A stretch of DNA of 64,000 nt from Siphonobacter aquaeclarae (GTDB taxonomy: Bacteria > Bacteroidota > Bacteroidia > Cytophagales > Spirosomataceae). The position numbers were made by a program, and so were the translations under genes. The notes beneath the pieces were generated by a model, which did not search any database, was not told where the DNA came from, and saw nothing but the letters and a program-made list of their open reading frames with translations. This document shows, one piece after another, positions 43,201-52,843 of the stretch (position 1 is the stretch's first letter; each line of letters opens with the position of its first letter). Where the stretch lies: assembly GCF_900103285.1 (NCBI RefSeq), contig NZ_FNGS01000003.1, forward strand, positions 1 to 64,000, read 5' to 3'.

Positions 43201-44061
43201 ATGCCTCTGGATCAACTTTGGGACGACGACGAACAGGAAGGTAAAGGTGGAGAGATGACCTTCATCGAACATTTGGAAGAACTCCGCTGGCACATTATCC
43301 GGGCGTTGGCGGCGATTCTGGTGTTTACGGTTGCTGCCTTCATCTTTCACAAGGAGATCTTCAACTACGTTATCCTGGCCCCCAAGAACCCCGATTTCTG
43401 GACGTACCGCCAAATGTGTAAGCTGGCGACCCTCCTGAATGCACCGGATCTCTGTGTCAATAAAATCGATTTTATTCTCATCAGCCGGGAAGTGACCGGC
43501 CAGTTTATGATGGCGATGACCTACTCGGTCATCATCGGTCTTATTTTCGCGTTTCCCTATGCGTTCTGGGAAGTGTGGCGCTTTATCAAACCCGGACTGC
43601 ACGACATGGAAGTGAAAGCTTCCCGCGGGGCCGTATTCTGGGTAACATTCCTGTTTCTTCTCGGCGCGCTGTTCGGCTACTACATTGTCTCTCCGCTGGC
43701 GATTAACTTCCTGGCCAATTTCAAGGTCGACGAGTCCATCGCCAACCAGTTTGATATTTCCTCCTACATCGGTCTCCTGGCAATGATGGTACTTGCCTGC
43801 GGGCTGACCTTCCAGTTGCCGATGGTTACGTTCGTCCTGTCGAAAATCGGCCTGCTGACGCCCAAATTCATGCGGGACTACCGGAAGCACGCCTTCATCG
43901 TCATTCTCATCGTGGCGGCGATTATTACGCCTTCTCCGGATGTGTTCAGCCAGATGCTCGTGACGGCGCCCCTCCTCCTCCTGTACGAGATCAGTATTTT
44001 CGTTTCGGCGCGGGTCAATCGCCAGCGTCAGGCAGAATTAGATAAAACTCTGGGCGACTAG
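43201..44061 (+). CDS. tatC: Sec-independent protein translocase TatC
   Basis: TatC is the receptor of the twin-arginine export pathway. The 286-residue protein has the N-terminal EMTFIEHLEELRWHIIRAL and six membrane helices, with conserved loop residues in FPYAFWEVWRFIKPGL. It serves substrates such as the two Tat-signal proteins encoded at 5355-7801. A possible -7 box TACTTTTG lies 20-30 bp upstream. tatA/B are not in the window. Confidence 0.95.
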   Translation: MPLDQLWDDDEQEGKGGEMTFIEHLEELRWHIIRALAAILVFTVAAFIFHKEIFNYVILAPKNPDFWTYRQMCKLATLLNAPDLCVNKIDFILISREVTGQFMMAMTYSVIIGLIFAFPYAFWEVWRFIKPGLHDMEVKASRGAVFWVTFLFLLGALFGYYIVSPLAINFLANFKVDESIANQFDISSYIGLLAMMVLACGLTFQLPMVTFVLSKIGLLTPKFMRDYRKHAFIVILIVAAIITPSPDVFSQMLVTAPLLLLYEISIFVSARVNRQRQAELDKTLGD

Positions 44062-44086
44062 CGGAATTTTTTCTACAAAAACCCGG

Positions 44087-44114
44087 TTGCCTGAATTGAC
44101 AAATCGTACGTTTG
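44087..44114 (+). promoter_or_regulatory. Promoter of the next barrel gene
   Basis: TTG (44087-44089), 17-bp spacer, TACGTTTG (44107-44114), a perfect -7 match. The spacer is the left arm of the inverted repeat at 44094-44151. Confidence 0.75.
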
Positions 44115-44157
44115 CGCGTCTAATCCATGCGCATCATGCGATTTGTCAATTTTTTTT
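44094..44157. terminator. 13-bp inverted repeat overlapping a promoter; possible tatC terminator
   Basis: AATTGACAAATCG (44094-44106) and CGATTTGTCAATT (44139-44151) are perfect inverted copies followed by seven T. The loop of 32 bp holds the -7 box of the next gene, so terminator and promoter share sequence. Confidence 0.55.
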
Positions 44158-44197
44158 GTTCCCAACACAGCCCCACTGTGTCGTTTTTTCCCAAGCC

Positions 44198-45052
44198 ATG
44201 AAAAAAATTTATTACCTGACTACGTTTCTTTTTTCCCTCATTTTGTCCGCAAACGCCCAGAAACAACCTTACAGCCGCAAAGGCGAGTTTTATGTTCTGT
44301 GGGGATACAACCGATCAACATACCGGAATTCGGACATTCACTTTTACGGCAAAGGGTACGACTTTACCCTGTACAATGTCGTCGCGAAGGACAAACCCAG
44401 TCCGTTTGATTTCGAGACGTATTTCAATCCCACCGAATTTTCCATTCCGCAGTACGACCTCAATGCCGGCTGGTTTTTTGCCGATCACTGGGCGGTTTCC
44501 GTCGGCTGGGATCACATGAAGTACGTCATGGTGAACGACCAGGCAAGTACGATTTCCGGTCATATTTCAGGGACGGTTTCGAACCCGGATATTCCGGTGA
44601 ATCCCGCGTATGTCGGCGACTACAACAAGACGCCCATCGTCATCAACTCAAACGATTTCCTGACGTTTGAACATACTGACGGTTTCAACTATGCGAGCGT
44701 GGAACTCGATCGGTATGACCGGATCTGGAAAGCAAAAAACGGTATTCAGGGTCTTGACTGGCTCGTAGGCGTCGGCGCGGGCGCTATCGTCCCCCGAAGC
44801 GATGTACGGCTGTTTACGGTCGGAAAAAACAACGCCTTTAACTTCGCCGGCTGGGGTACTTCAGTGAAAGCCGGTCTCCGGTTTGACATGTCCCGTCGGC
44901 TGTTCCTCCAGGCCGATTTCAAACACGGATATACCCGTCTTTTCGACATTCATACCACCGGCCGCGGCAGCGACCACGCCAAACAGAGCATCTGGTTTAC
45001 CGAAGGCTACGTAGCGCTGGGGTATAAGTTCGGCAAACACCGGCCGCGATAA
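44198..45052 (+). CDS. Outer-membrane beta-barrel protein
   Basis: 284 residues from ATG 44198 (signal peptide MKKIYYLTTFLFSLILSANA). Strand-like segments with aromatic ends (FYVLWGYNRSTYRNSDIHFYG, WAVSVGWDHMKYVMV, WLVGVGAGAIVPRSDVRLFT, LFLQADFKHGYTRLF, GYVALGYKFG) suggest a small barrel. No family recognised. It has its own promoter and ends at a bidirectional terminator. Confidence 0.85.
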   Translation: MKKIYYLTTFLFSLILSANAQKQPYSRKGEFYVLWGYNRSTYRNSDIHFYGKGYDFTLYNVVAKDKPSPFDFETYFNPTEFSIPQYDLNAGWFFADHWAVSVGWDHMKYVMVNDQASTISGHISGTVSNPDIPVNPAYVGDYNKTPIVINSNDFLTFEHTDGFNYASVELDRYDRIWKAKNGIQGLDWLVGVGAGAIVPRSDVRLFTVGKNNAFNFAGWGTSVKAGLRFDMSRRLFLQADFKHGYTRLFDIHTTGRGSDHAKQSIWFTEGYVALGYKFGKHRPR

Positions 45053-45060
45053 CAGTAACA

Positions 45061-45101
45061 ACAAACAAAAACAGGCTTCTTACGGAGCCTGTTTTTGTTT
45101 G
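45061..45101. terminator. Bidirectional terminator
   Basis: Stem ACAAAAACAGGCT/AGCCTGTTTTTGT with matching A/T-rich ends, between convergent genes. Confidence 0.88.
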
Positions 45102-45146
45102 TTGGAATATGCCGTCTGTCCCTTTTCGGACCATCCGCCGGATAAC

Positions 45147-45518
45147 CTAAAACCGGACTGCCTTCACTTTCTGGTCGATCCGCATGACCGACTCCTGGTG
45201 AAAATAGAGGCAATATTTTTTCCGGATCAGGTCAATGGCCTGTGAGCGGCCTTTCGTCAGCGGAACGAAAGCCAGTACTACTTTCGAAGGTTCTGAAATC
45301 ACTTTTCCGGAAGCTCCCCGCCACTGCCCGCGCGCGTCGACTACCGAAAGCCCTTCCGGCAAAACCGGCGTGATTACGCTGTCAGAAAACGCCTGCCAGT
45401 CGGCCGGTGCAATCAGACTTCCATCAGGTCGGCTTTGCCCGAAATACAATTCAACACGGGTATACCGGCTGCAGCCGACGAGCGCCAGCGCCAGCAATCC
45501 GGTCAGTATACTTTTCAT
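45147..45518 (-). CDS. DUF3574 lipoprotein
   Basis: 123 residues: signal peptide and lipobox (LALALVGCSR). The body matches DUF3574: RVELYFGQSRPDGSLIAPADW, VITPVLPEGLSVVDARGQWR and SKVVLAFVP. Function unknown. It follows a glyoxalase-like gene by 16 bp on the same strand, so the two are probably cotranscribed. Confidence 0.85.
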   Translation of the reverse strand: MKSILTGLLALALVGCSRYTRVELYFGQSRPDGSLIAPADWQAFSDSVITPVLPEGLSVVDARGQWRGASGKVISEPSKVVLAFVPLTKGRSQAIDLIRKKYCLYFHQESVMRIDQKVKAVRF

Positions 45519-45534
45519 ACGTGCAAAAGAGGCT

Positions 45535-45918
45535 TTATTCTTCCTCCGCAGGCTCCCAGAGCTCTATTTTATTGCCTTCCGGATCCAGAATCCAGCCGAA
45601 TTTTCCGTAGGTTTCCTCCTGAATTTCGCCCACGACGGTTACGCCTTCAGCCCGAAGCTGTTCAATCAGTTCGGGCAGGTTTTCTACCCGAAAATTGAGC
45701 ATGAACGGCTTCTCGGAAGGAGCAAAATAGGTCGAGCCTTTGGAAAAAGGGCTCAGAACCGTCAATCCCGTACGCTCGGGCTGCTCTGCTTCGCGCCAGG
45801 TGAAGTTCAGTCCATAATCATCCGAAGGAATTCCCAGGCGTTCGGCGTACCATTTTCTAACGGCAGCAGGGTCTTCACACTTGAAGAACACGCCGCCCAG
45901 TCCGGTTACTCGTTTCAT
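45535..45918 (-). CDS. VOC (glyoxalase/bleomycin resistance) family protein
   Basis: A 127-residue vicinal-oxygen-chelate protein with two betaalphabetabetabeta modules: GGVFFKCEDPAAVRKWYAERLG at the N-terminus and YGKFGWILDPEGNKIELWEP at the C-terminus, the latter with the metal-binding Glu. Substrate unknown; such small proteins are often dioxygenases or drug-binding proteins. Confidence 0.9.
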   Translation of the reverse strand: MKRVTGLGGVFFKCEDPAAVRKWYAERLGIPSDDYGLNFTWREAEQPERTGLTVLSPFSKGSTYFAPSEKPFMLNFRVENLPELIEQLRAEGVTVVGEIQEETYGKFGWILDPEGNKIELWEPAEEE

Positions 45919-46079
45919 ACAAGGTTATAAGAATGTCTTTCGTTAAAGTACACGAAAGAACCCATACCCCCAAACTTCACTGCCAACCATCCAATCCACA
46001 CAATTTCTGACTAAACGCAACGCCGGGGGGTGCATCTGACGTAATGGAAAATATCCCTCTGCTTCGCTCTCTTCCGGAC

Positions 46080-49000
46080 ATGAGAAAACCACTATTATCT
46101 GTTGTCTTCCTGCTGGTTTCCGGCTGGGTATATGCCCAGCAACCACACCCGTTATACTCTTCCAAACAGACACAGCTGCTGGAGAAAAACGCCCGTCTGG
46201 CCGCAGACGGGGAAAAACAGTCGTACAGCAAAGCGCTGGAACTCGTCCAGAAACGCGGCTGGTTTGCCGACAAAGTCTTCGCCAATGGCCGGCGTGTACG
46301 TCTCCACGGTCTGGATGCGAAAGGTGAACCCGTTTATGTCACAACGTTTTCAAATGTCGCGTCGGCGGCTACGACGAAGACCAACTCCGTTCAGCCGGGC
46401 GGCAGTTTAGGGCTTGCCTTGTCAGGCAGCAGTGCGGGGCTTTCCGGCCGCCTGGGCGTGTGGGATGGCGGGGGTGTCCGCCTGGATCACGTTGAGCTGA
46501 CCGGCCGCGTCACGCAGGTCGATAACGTCACCACCAATAACGAGCACTCGACACACGTAGCCGGAACGATGATCGCCAGCGGTGTCAATGCCATTGCGAA
46601 AGGGATGTCGTTCGGTGCGTCGCTCCGGGCCTGGGACTTCACCAGCGACCTTTCGGAAATGACCTCCGCTTCTTCTACCCTGCTCATCTCCAATCACTCT
46701 TACGGGCAGCTCGCGGGCTGGGATCAGGATGAAGACGGTACCTGGCGGTGGTATGGTAACGACGCCGTCAGCGAAACAGAAGATTATAAATTCGGCTACT
46801 ACGATACCCGTGCCAGGGATTTCGACAAGCTTGCCTTCAGTACGCCTAACTACCTGATCTGCTTCGCCTCGGGCAACTCCCGCGATCCGGATAATACCTT
46901 CAAACCTGCTGACGGCGCCTCCTACAAACTCGGCTCCGGCACTACCACGAGCACCAAAAGCCGCAACAGCAACGGCTCTTTCGATAATATTTCGACCTAT
47001 GGAACGGCAAAGAATATCCTGACCGTCGGCGCGGTCTATGCTGTACCGAATGGCGTCAACCAGTCGTCCGATATTCAGCTGGCGTCCTTCAGCGGCTCCG
47101 GGCCGACGGACGACGGGCGTATCAAACCCGATATCATGGGCGTCGGGGTAAATGTCCTTTCCTCTTCTGCCAGTGCGAAAGACGCCTATGCGGTATTGTC
47201 CGGGACGTCCATGGCGACGCCCAATGTTTCGGGAAGTCTGTTCCTTCTTCAGGAACTTTATTCCCAGCAAAACAGCGGTAGCTTCATGCGGTCGTCTACC
47301 CTTAAAGGCATCGTCATTCATACGGCGACAGACGCCGGTAATGCGGGTCCTGATTACAATTTCGGCTGGGGACTTCTCAACATGGAGAAAGCCGCCAAAG
47401 TCATCCTCAATACCGATAAAAGCTACTCCGTTCAGGAGCGTGAACTGACTTCCGGGCAAACACAAACCATCGAGGTAGTTGCGTCGGGGCAGGGCCCGCT
47501 GCGCCTGACCATCGCCTGGATCGACCCGGAAGCGACGCCGCTGACCATTGCGACGACCGTCCTCAATAACCGTACCGCACGACTGATCAATGACCTAGAT
47601 CTTCGTATTTCAGACGGAACGACAACCTGGCAACCTTACCTGCTCGATCCCGACAAACCTACTCAGGCAGCTACCACGGGCGACAACGTCAAAGACAACG
47701 TCGAACAGATACTCGTTGCCAATCCGGTTCCCGGCAAAACCTATACCGTCACCATCTCCCACAAAGGCACGCTCGTCAACGGCAAGCAAGCTTATAGCCT
47801 CGTGGCGAGCGGCATCGGCGGGAAAGCCTACTGCGCTTCGTCGGCTACAGCTACCAACATCAGTAAAATCAGTCAGGTTGTTTTCGGGGGAATGACCAAT
47901 ACCCTGCCTGATGGCTGCGCAGCGAGCCAGTCGTTCCCCGACAAACAGGCCGATATCGGTCCGGGACAGACCGTTTCCTTCCAGATCACTGTCGCCAACT
48001 GCAACGGCCAGAATACCACTAAAACCGTCCGCCTGCTGGCCGATTGGAACCTGGACGGAGACTATGACGATACCGGCGAAACGCTTGGTACGTCCGGATC
48101 GCTTTCCAGCGGAGGTGTTTACAACGGTTCTGCGACGGTACCTGCTACCGTTGTGGAAGGGCAGCTGATTCCGCTGCGGATTATTTCAGCCGAAGGAACA
48201 ACCGTCGCCAATTGCGGAACCTATGCCGGCGGGCAAACGCAGGAATATGTACTGCGGGTCGTCAAGCCGGCAAAAGACGCAGGCGTAACAGCTATTGTTT
48301 CTCCCGAAAACAGCTTCTGCGCCGGAAATGCAGTGCAGGTGAAGCTCCGGGTACAGAACTTCGGAACCGAAGCCCAGTCGAACGTACCGTTAACGGCGAC
48401 GATCAAAGACGGATCATCCGTAGTAGCTACGCTCACCGGCCAAACCTCGCTCAGCGCGTTTGAAACGAAAGACGTATGGTTGTCGGGTAGTTTCAATGCT
48501 GAATCCGGTAAGAGCTATACGATCACCGGCGTTTCGGCGCTCTCGGGCGATCAGGTATCTTCCAATAACCAGACGGAAGTAACGCGGGCGGTAACCGTCG
48601 CCGTAATGCCTCAGGCAACGGCCATGACCTGCGGTTCGGATGGCAAAGTAACCCTGCGCAATGCCGCTTCAGGTACCGCCTTCTGGTATGATTCTCCCTC
48701 CGGCGGAAACCTGCTGGCGATCGGTAACGCAGCTTCCCTTGGCCAGAAACCTGCTTCCGGAACCGTCTATGCCAGCCTCAACGAGTACAGCGCCAGCATA
48801 GGGCCGGCCACAAAAAGCACGCTTGGAACGGGCGGTTATAACCAGTTTTCTCCCGGTGTAAACGTGCGGGCCACTATTCCGGTCGTTCTCGAAAGTGCCC
48901 GCCTGTACATCGGTAATTCGGGGAAAATCACGTTCACCGCCTATACTACGGCAGGTGTGCAGGTATCGACGGTGACGCTCGACGTCACCGCGACCCGTAA

Positions 49001-50021
49001 TCCGGCGGCGTCCGGATCGCAGGCGGACGACGGATCGGACCAGGGCGCCGTCTACCCCCTCGGGCTGGTTCTTCCGGCTGCGGGAGATTATGTCATTCAG
49101 ATTTCCTATGCCAACGGGGCGACGATCTTCCGGAACCTCGGCAGCTATACCTATCCATTCACGCTCAGTAATGTCTTTTCCATTACCGGAAATGGTGCCG
49201 GTACCAGTCAAAATTCATACTACTACTATTTCTATGACCTGAAAGTACGGGCATCGGGCTGTCCGAGCGCCCGCGTAGCGGTTCCGGTAACGGCCGGGTC
49301 TGTGACTTCTCCGGCGAAGATAACACCGGCCGACAGCGCCTTCCTCTGCTCCGGAGGTACGCTTACGCTCCAGGCCAATACCGGCACCGGGTTTACGTAT
49401 CAGTGGTATTCGGGGTCGACGGCGATTTCGGGCGCTACTAATGCCTCTCTGGCCGTTACAGCCGCCGGAAACTACACCGTTAAGGTATCGGAGCCTTCCG
49501 GATGTGAAACGACGTCTTCCGTGACGAATGTCTCGCTCCGGAATGTGGCTACGCCTACGATTACGCGTACCGAACTGGCGCTCGTCTCCTCCGAAGCCTC
49601 GGCGTATCAGTGGTTGCTGAATGGTGCTGCGATTTCGGGCGCTACGAAGCAGAATTACACCGTGACGCAGTCAGGTACCTATTCCGTCCGGATCACCAAT
49701 TCTCAGGGCTGTACAGCAGTTTCTGACGGGGTTACGGTGACGATCACGTCGGTTGCAACGGCGCCGGTATCCGTCAGCCTCACCTTACAGCCGAATCCGG
49801 CGACGGAGATGATCCGGATCGATTATCAATCCCCTGAGATGACCGGAGCTACGGCGTCGTTTTACGGGACGGACGGGCGCTTCCTTCAGTCGCTTTCCCT
49901 CACCAAATCGGGAGAGGTACTTTCGGGAGATTTCCGGCTCGACGGCCTGCCGGCTGGCCTGTACCTCGTGCGGGTATCCGACTCCCGCCGAACGCTGAGC
50001 CGCCGGTTCATCAAACAATAA
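46080..50021 (+). CDS. Secreted subtilisin-like S8 peptidase with T9SS sorting domain
   Basis: 1313 residues from ATG 46080 (signal peptide MRKPLLSVVFLLVSGWVYA). The catalytic triad is Asp in LGVWDGGGVRLDHVEL, His in NEHSTHVAGTM, and Ser in LSGTSMATPNVSG. After it come a GEVED-type domain (LLADWNLDGDYDDTGETLG), a CARDB-like domain (VTAIVSPENSFCAGNAVQV), a galactose-binding-like part, two Ig-like modules (TYQWYSGSTAISGATNASL, YQWLLNGAAISGA) and a C-terminal type A sorting domain (LQPNPATEMIRIDY, GLPAGLYLVRV). It is therefore a type IX secretion substrate, exported or attached to the cell surface. The preceding in-frame ATG at 46044 is less likely. A large single gene. Confidence 0.95.
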   Translation: MRKPLLSVVFLLVSGWVYAQQPHPLYSSKQTQLLEKNARLAADGEKQSYSKALELVQKRGWFADKVFANGRRVRLHGLDAKGEPVYVTTFSNVASAATTKTNSVQPGGSLGLALSGSSAGLSGRLGVWDGGGVRLDHVELTGRVTQVDNVTTNNEHSTHVAGTMIASGVNAIAKGMSFGASLRAWDFTSDLSEMTSASSTLLISNHSYGQLAGWDQDEDGTWRWYGNDAVSETEDYKFGYYDTRARDFDKLAFSTPNYLICFASGNSRDPDNTFKPADGASYKLGSGTTTSTKSRNSNGSFDNISTYGTAKNILTVGAVYAVPNGVNQSSDIQLASFSGSGPTDDGRIKPDIMGVGVNVLSSSASAKDAYAVLSGTSMATPNVSGSLFLLQELYSQQNSGSFMRSSTLKGIVIHTATDAGNAGPDYNFGWGLLNMEKAAKVILNTDKSYSVQERELTSGQTQTIEVVASGQGPLRLTIAWIDPEATPLTIATTVLNNRTARLINDLDLRISDGTTTWQPYLLDPDKPTQAATTGDNVKDNVEQILVANPVPGKTYTVTISHKGTLVNGKQAYSLVASGIGGKAYCASSATATNISKISQVVFGGMTNTLPDGCAASQSFPDKQADIGPGQTVSFQITVANCNGQNTTKTVRLLADWNLDGDYDDTGETLGTSGSLSSGGVYNGSATVPATVVEGQLIPLRIISAEGTTVANCGTYAGGQTQEYVLRVVKPAKDAGVTAIVSPENSFCAGNAVQVKLRVQNFGTEAQSNVPLTATIKDGSSVVATLTGQTSLSAFETKDVWLSGSFNAESGKSYTITGVSALSGDQVSSNNQTEVTRAVTVAVMPQATAMTCGSDGKVTLRNAASGTAFWYDSPSGGNLLAIGNAASLGQKPASGTVYASLNEYSASIGPATKSTLGTGGYNQFSPGVNVRATIPVVLESARLYIGNSGKITFTAYTTAGVQVSTVTLDVTATRNPAASGSQADDGSDQGAVYPLGLVLPAAGDYVIQISYANGATIFRNLGSYTYPFTLSNVFSITGNGAGTSQNSYYYYFYDLKVRASGCPSARVAVPVTAGSVTSPAKITPADSAFLCSGGTLTLQANTGTGFTYQWYSGSTAISGATNASLAVTAAGNYTVKVSEPSGCETTSSVTNVSLRNVATPTITRTELALVSSEASAYQWLLNGAAISGATKQNYTVTQSGTYSVRITNSQGCTAVSDGVTVTITSVATAPVSVSLTLQPNPATEMIRIDYQSPEMTGATASFYGTDGRFLQSLSLTKSGEVLSGDFRLDGLPAGLYLVRVSDSRRTLSRRFIKQ

Positions 50022-50024
50022 TCT

Positions 50025-50078
50025 TCTGTGCTTTCAGTGAGCAACGAAAATTGATTTTCTCACAGAATACACAGAAAC
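50025..50078. repeat. Inverted repeat, family A, degenerate
   Basis: TTCTGTGCTTTCAGTGAG and CTCACAGAATACACAGAA form imperfect inverted arms between the peptidase and the mre operon. Confidence 0.65.
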
Positions 50079-50080
50079 GT

Positions 50081-50117
50081 AAAAAGGCTACCCTGTCCGA
50101 TACAGAGTAGCCTTTTC
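50081..50117. terminator. Terminator at the end of mreD
   Basis: Stem AAAAGGCTAC/GTAGCCTTTT with inner CTGT/ACAG pairing; A5 on the left and T4 on the right. Confidence 0.8.
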
Positions 50118-50132
50118 TTCTTTCCGGGGAGA

Positions 50133-50636
50133 CTAATTTCTCCGGAAAAACTGGAGCAGGACAATGACAATCGTGGTATACAATGTGCTGCTGCCTATTT
50201 TGATCAATGTCGGGACAATCAGCGACAGATTAAGCGCTTCCAGGCTGAAAAGAATCGTATGGTGAAGCAGCGCCGACAAAAACACGTAGCTAATTACCCA
50301 GCGCAGGTTCATGACGGTAATGGTCGGTTCGTTTCGTTCTTCATAGCCTCGCGCCGGAGTCAGAATACGCAGGATAACCGGTCTCGCGAAAGCCAGAAAA
50401 ACAGTACTCGCCGCATGCAGGCCCAGGGTATTGTAAAAGAAATCCACAAATATCCCGGTCACAAAGCCCAGCAGCAGTACCTGTGTTTTAGGCGTATCAA
50501 AGGAAAACGACAGCGTACTGGCAATGTATACGAAGCAGAAAGCATGATCGAACAGAATCATGCTCCGGAAAAAGAATACCTGCAGCAGGAGGTAAATAAC
50601 TACCCAAAACGTCGTATTCAGAAAGTTGCGGTTCAT
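50133..50636 (-). CDS. mreD: Rod shape-determining protein MreD
   Basis: A 167-residue hydrophobic protein with four to five predicted helices (FWVVIYLLLQVFFF, FCFVYIASTL, TQVLLLGFVTGIFVDFFY, ASTVFLAFARPVILRIL, WVISYVFLSALLHHTIL). It follows mreC by 15 bp, and its features (GFVTGIFVDFFYNTLGLHA) are typical for MreD. Acts with MreB/MreC in the elongasome at the inner membrane. Confidence 0.9.
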   Translation of the reverse strand: MNRNFLNTTFWVVIYLLLQVFFFRSMILFDHAFCFVYIASTLSFSFDTPKTQVLLLGFVTGIFVDFFYNTLGLHAASTVFLAFARPVILRILTPARGYEERNEPTITVMNLRWVISYVFLSALLHHTILFSLEALNLSLIVPTLIKIGSSTLYTTIVIVLLQFFRRN

Positions 50637-50651
50637 GGGCTCTCTGTCCGG

Positions 50652-51500
50652 TTATTTGGTTTTGGGGTTGAGGGTACTTTCCAGCTGCTCCTGCTGGCTT
50701 TGAAGCCGGTTGTCAAGAATATACACGTATGACAGGTTCCGGAAGTCTGTTGCAAGCTTCAGGTCGATATCCCAGAAGGTCTGGTCTGCACTGATACCCA
50801 GTTTCTTAACAAACCCGACAAAGATACCGGCCGGAAAAACGGAGTTGAAATGGGACGTCACAATGGTATCGCCCATTTTGACCGACTTGTACCGCGAAAT
50901 ATCATACAGTTTGATCTTCTCGGTATTGTCTCCTTCCCAGCGACCCGAGCCGATTTCACCACTCCGCTTCACAGCAGAAGAAATGCGCATAGGCGGATCG
51001 ATGTGGAGCAGTGAGGTTACCAGCGAAAAGTCCTCCGAGCAACCCTTCACAATTCCGACGACGCCGGTGGGCGAAATAACACCCATCCCCGGCCTGACGC
51101 CGTCTTTGGTACCTTTGTCGAGCGTCAGGTAGTTGTTTTGCGCAACGAGAACCGAGTTTTTCACCACTTTGGCGACAATCGGCTGAAAGCGGGACGCTAC
51201 CGCCGAATCGGCCTTGTAATTCACCGCCTGAGGTACCTGCTTGTTTTTCAGGAAGGTAATCTCGGCGTTGAGGCGGGCATTCTCGACGGCCAGGGCGTGG
51301 TTGACTTCACCCAGGTTGAGATAATTCGTTATCGACGCCTGTAGCTGAAGACTGCGGGCAACGTAGTAGTTCGTCGTATGGAAATAAATAGAACTCGGAT
51401 AATTGTTGAACTTGAAGTAGCACCACAAGCTCAGCACTTCCAGCAGCACAAACAAAATAAACGCCCGCTGCCGGGCGATGAAGGCAAAGAGCTGGTTCAT
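50652..51500 (-). CDS. mreC: Rod shape-determining protein MreC
   Basis: A 282-residue protein: one N-terminal helix (AFILFVLLEVLSLWCYF), a periplasmic coiled coil (NHALAVENARLNAEITFLKN), and the beta-barrel domain with TLDKGTKDGVRPGMGVISP and GVVGIVKGCSEDFSLVTSLL. It links MreB and the cell wall enzymes. It lies 88 bp after mreB, in the order mreB-C-D. Confidence 0.94.
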   Translation of the reverse strand: MNQLFAFIARQRAFILFVLLEVLSLWCYFKFNNYPSSIYFHTTNYYVARSLQLQASITNYLNLGEVNHALAVENARLNAEITFLKNKQVPQAVNYKADSAVASRFQPIVAKVVKNSVLVAQNNYLTLDKGTKDGVRPGMGVISPTGVVGIVKGCSEDFSLVTSLLHIDPPMRISSAVKRSGEIGSGRWEGDNTEKIKLYDISRYKSVKMGDTIVTSHFNSVFPAGIFVGFVKKLGISADQTFWDIDLKLATDFRNLSYVYILDNRLQSQQEQLESTLNPKTK

Positions 51501-51588
51501 CCGGACAATGAAAATGAAGAGGGTGGAAAGCAGCCGCTACCGTCCGGCAAACCGGACGACACCTGCTTTCCCCCCTCCGCTGTGGCTA

Positions 51589-52620
51589 TCAGCTAATGAG
51601 TACCGCCTTGTACTTCTCCAGGTCCTTGAGTACCTCGCCCGTTCCGCGGACAACAGCCCGGAGCGGATCATCGGCAATGTGAATGGGAAGTTTGGTCTTG
51701 GCAGCCAGGCGTTTATCCAGACCGTGCAGGAGTGCTCCTCCGCCGGTCAGGTGGATACCGTTGTGGTAGATATCGGCAGAAAGCTCCGGAGGTGACGTTT
51801 CCAGGGCTTTCATCGTTGCTTCTTCGATCTTGGAGATGGACTTGTCGAGCGCGTAGGCAATCTCCGAATACGTTACCTTGATCTCTTTCGGAATACCCGT
51901 CATGAGGTCACGGCCACGGATTTCGAAGTCGGCCGGCGGGTTGTCGAGCTCCGGCAAAGCCGCTCCTACTTCAATTTTGATGAGCTCGGCCGACCGCTCC
52001 CCGATGAGCAGGTTATGCTCCCGGCGCATGTAGTCGACGATATCACGTGTGAAAACATCCCCCGCAATACGAACCGAAGCTTCGCAGACGATGCCCGAGA
52101 GGGCTATAACGGCGATTTCTGTCGTTCCGCCTCCGATGTCCACGATCATGGAACCGTTGGGTTGCTGGATATCGATTCCGATCCCGAGCGCGGCGGCGAT
52201 CGGTTCGTGAACCATGTAGACTTCTTTCGCTCCGGCGTGCTCGCAGGAGTCCTTGACAGCCCGTTTTTCTACTTCCGTGATGCCGGACGGGATACAGACC
52301 ACCATACGGTGGGACGGCGTGAAAAACCGCAGCCCCTTCCGCTCGTCGATCAGCTTGATCAAACCGCGGATCATGAGTTCTGCGGCGGTAAAATCAGCAA
52401 TTACGCCGTCTTTGAGCGGACGGATGGTTTTGATGTTTTCGTTGGTCTTTTCGTGCATCTGCATCGCCCGATGGCCGATTGCAAGCACTTTCCCGGTGGT
52501 TTTATCGAGGGCAATAATGGAGGGTTCATCCACCACAATCTTGCCTTTATGAATAATGAGCGTATTGGCCGTGCCTAAGTCGATCGCGATGTCGCTGGTT
52601 AGGAAATCGAATAATGCCAT
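51589..52620 (-). CDS. mreB: Rod shape-determining protein MreB (actin-like)
   Basis: MreB is the bacterial actin homologue that directs cell elongation. The 343-residue protein starts MALFDFLTSDIAIDLGTANTL (phosphate-1 motif), then SGITEVEKRAVKDSCEHAGAKEV, the nucleotide-binding VDIGGGTTEIAVIAL, and LTGGGALLHGLDKRL. Start at ATG 52620; an upstream ATG would add a basic tail that is not conserved. First gene of mreBCD. Confidence 0.97.
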   Translation of the reverse strand: MALFDFLTSDIAIDLGTANTLIIHKGKIVVDEPSIIALDKTTGKVLAIGHRAMQMHEKTNENIKTIRPLKDGVIADFTAAELMIRGLIKLIDERKGLRFFTPSHRMVVCIPSGITEVEKRAVKDSCEHAGAKEVYMVHEPIAAALGIGIDIQQPNGSMIVDIGGGTTEIAVIALSGIVCEASVRIAGDVFTRDIVDYMRREHNLLIGERSAELIKIEVGAALPELDNPPADFEIRGRDLMTGIPKEIKVTYSEIAYALDKSISKIEEATMKALETSPPELSADIYHNGIHLTGGGALLHGLDKRLAAKTKLPIHIADDPLRAVVRGTGEVLKDLEKYKAVLIS

Positions 52621-52668
52621 TGGAAGCCTCTGAGCGTCAGTTTTTTGGTTTCGTTTCTTAGGAATGTG

Positions 52669-52676
52669 CAAAATTA
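52669..52676 (-). promoter_or_regulatory. mreB promoter -7 element
   Basis: TAATTTTG on the minus strand, perfect TAnnTTTG, 48 bp upstream of the mreB ATG; upstream is a TTT-rich region at the -33 distance. Confidence 0.6.
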
Positions 52677-52843
52677 GAGAATCTTATCCAGAAACCCGTT
52701 TTAAAGATTTTTTTAACACAAGCATTCTCAGGGGTACGGTCTTTTAATACGCTTTCACGTATTTGCAGACCGGATTCTGCAGGTAGAGCGGTGGAACCAA
52801 ATTCGTCAACTGTCTGTTTATCAGTGGATAATATCAATTTTGA

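Noticed and set aside
43108-43890. 260-codon frame opposite tatC
   Set aside because: Charged, repeat-free translation opposite a conserved gene; no promoter or terminator supports it.
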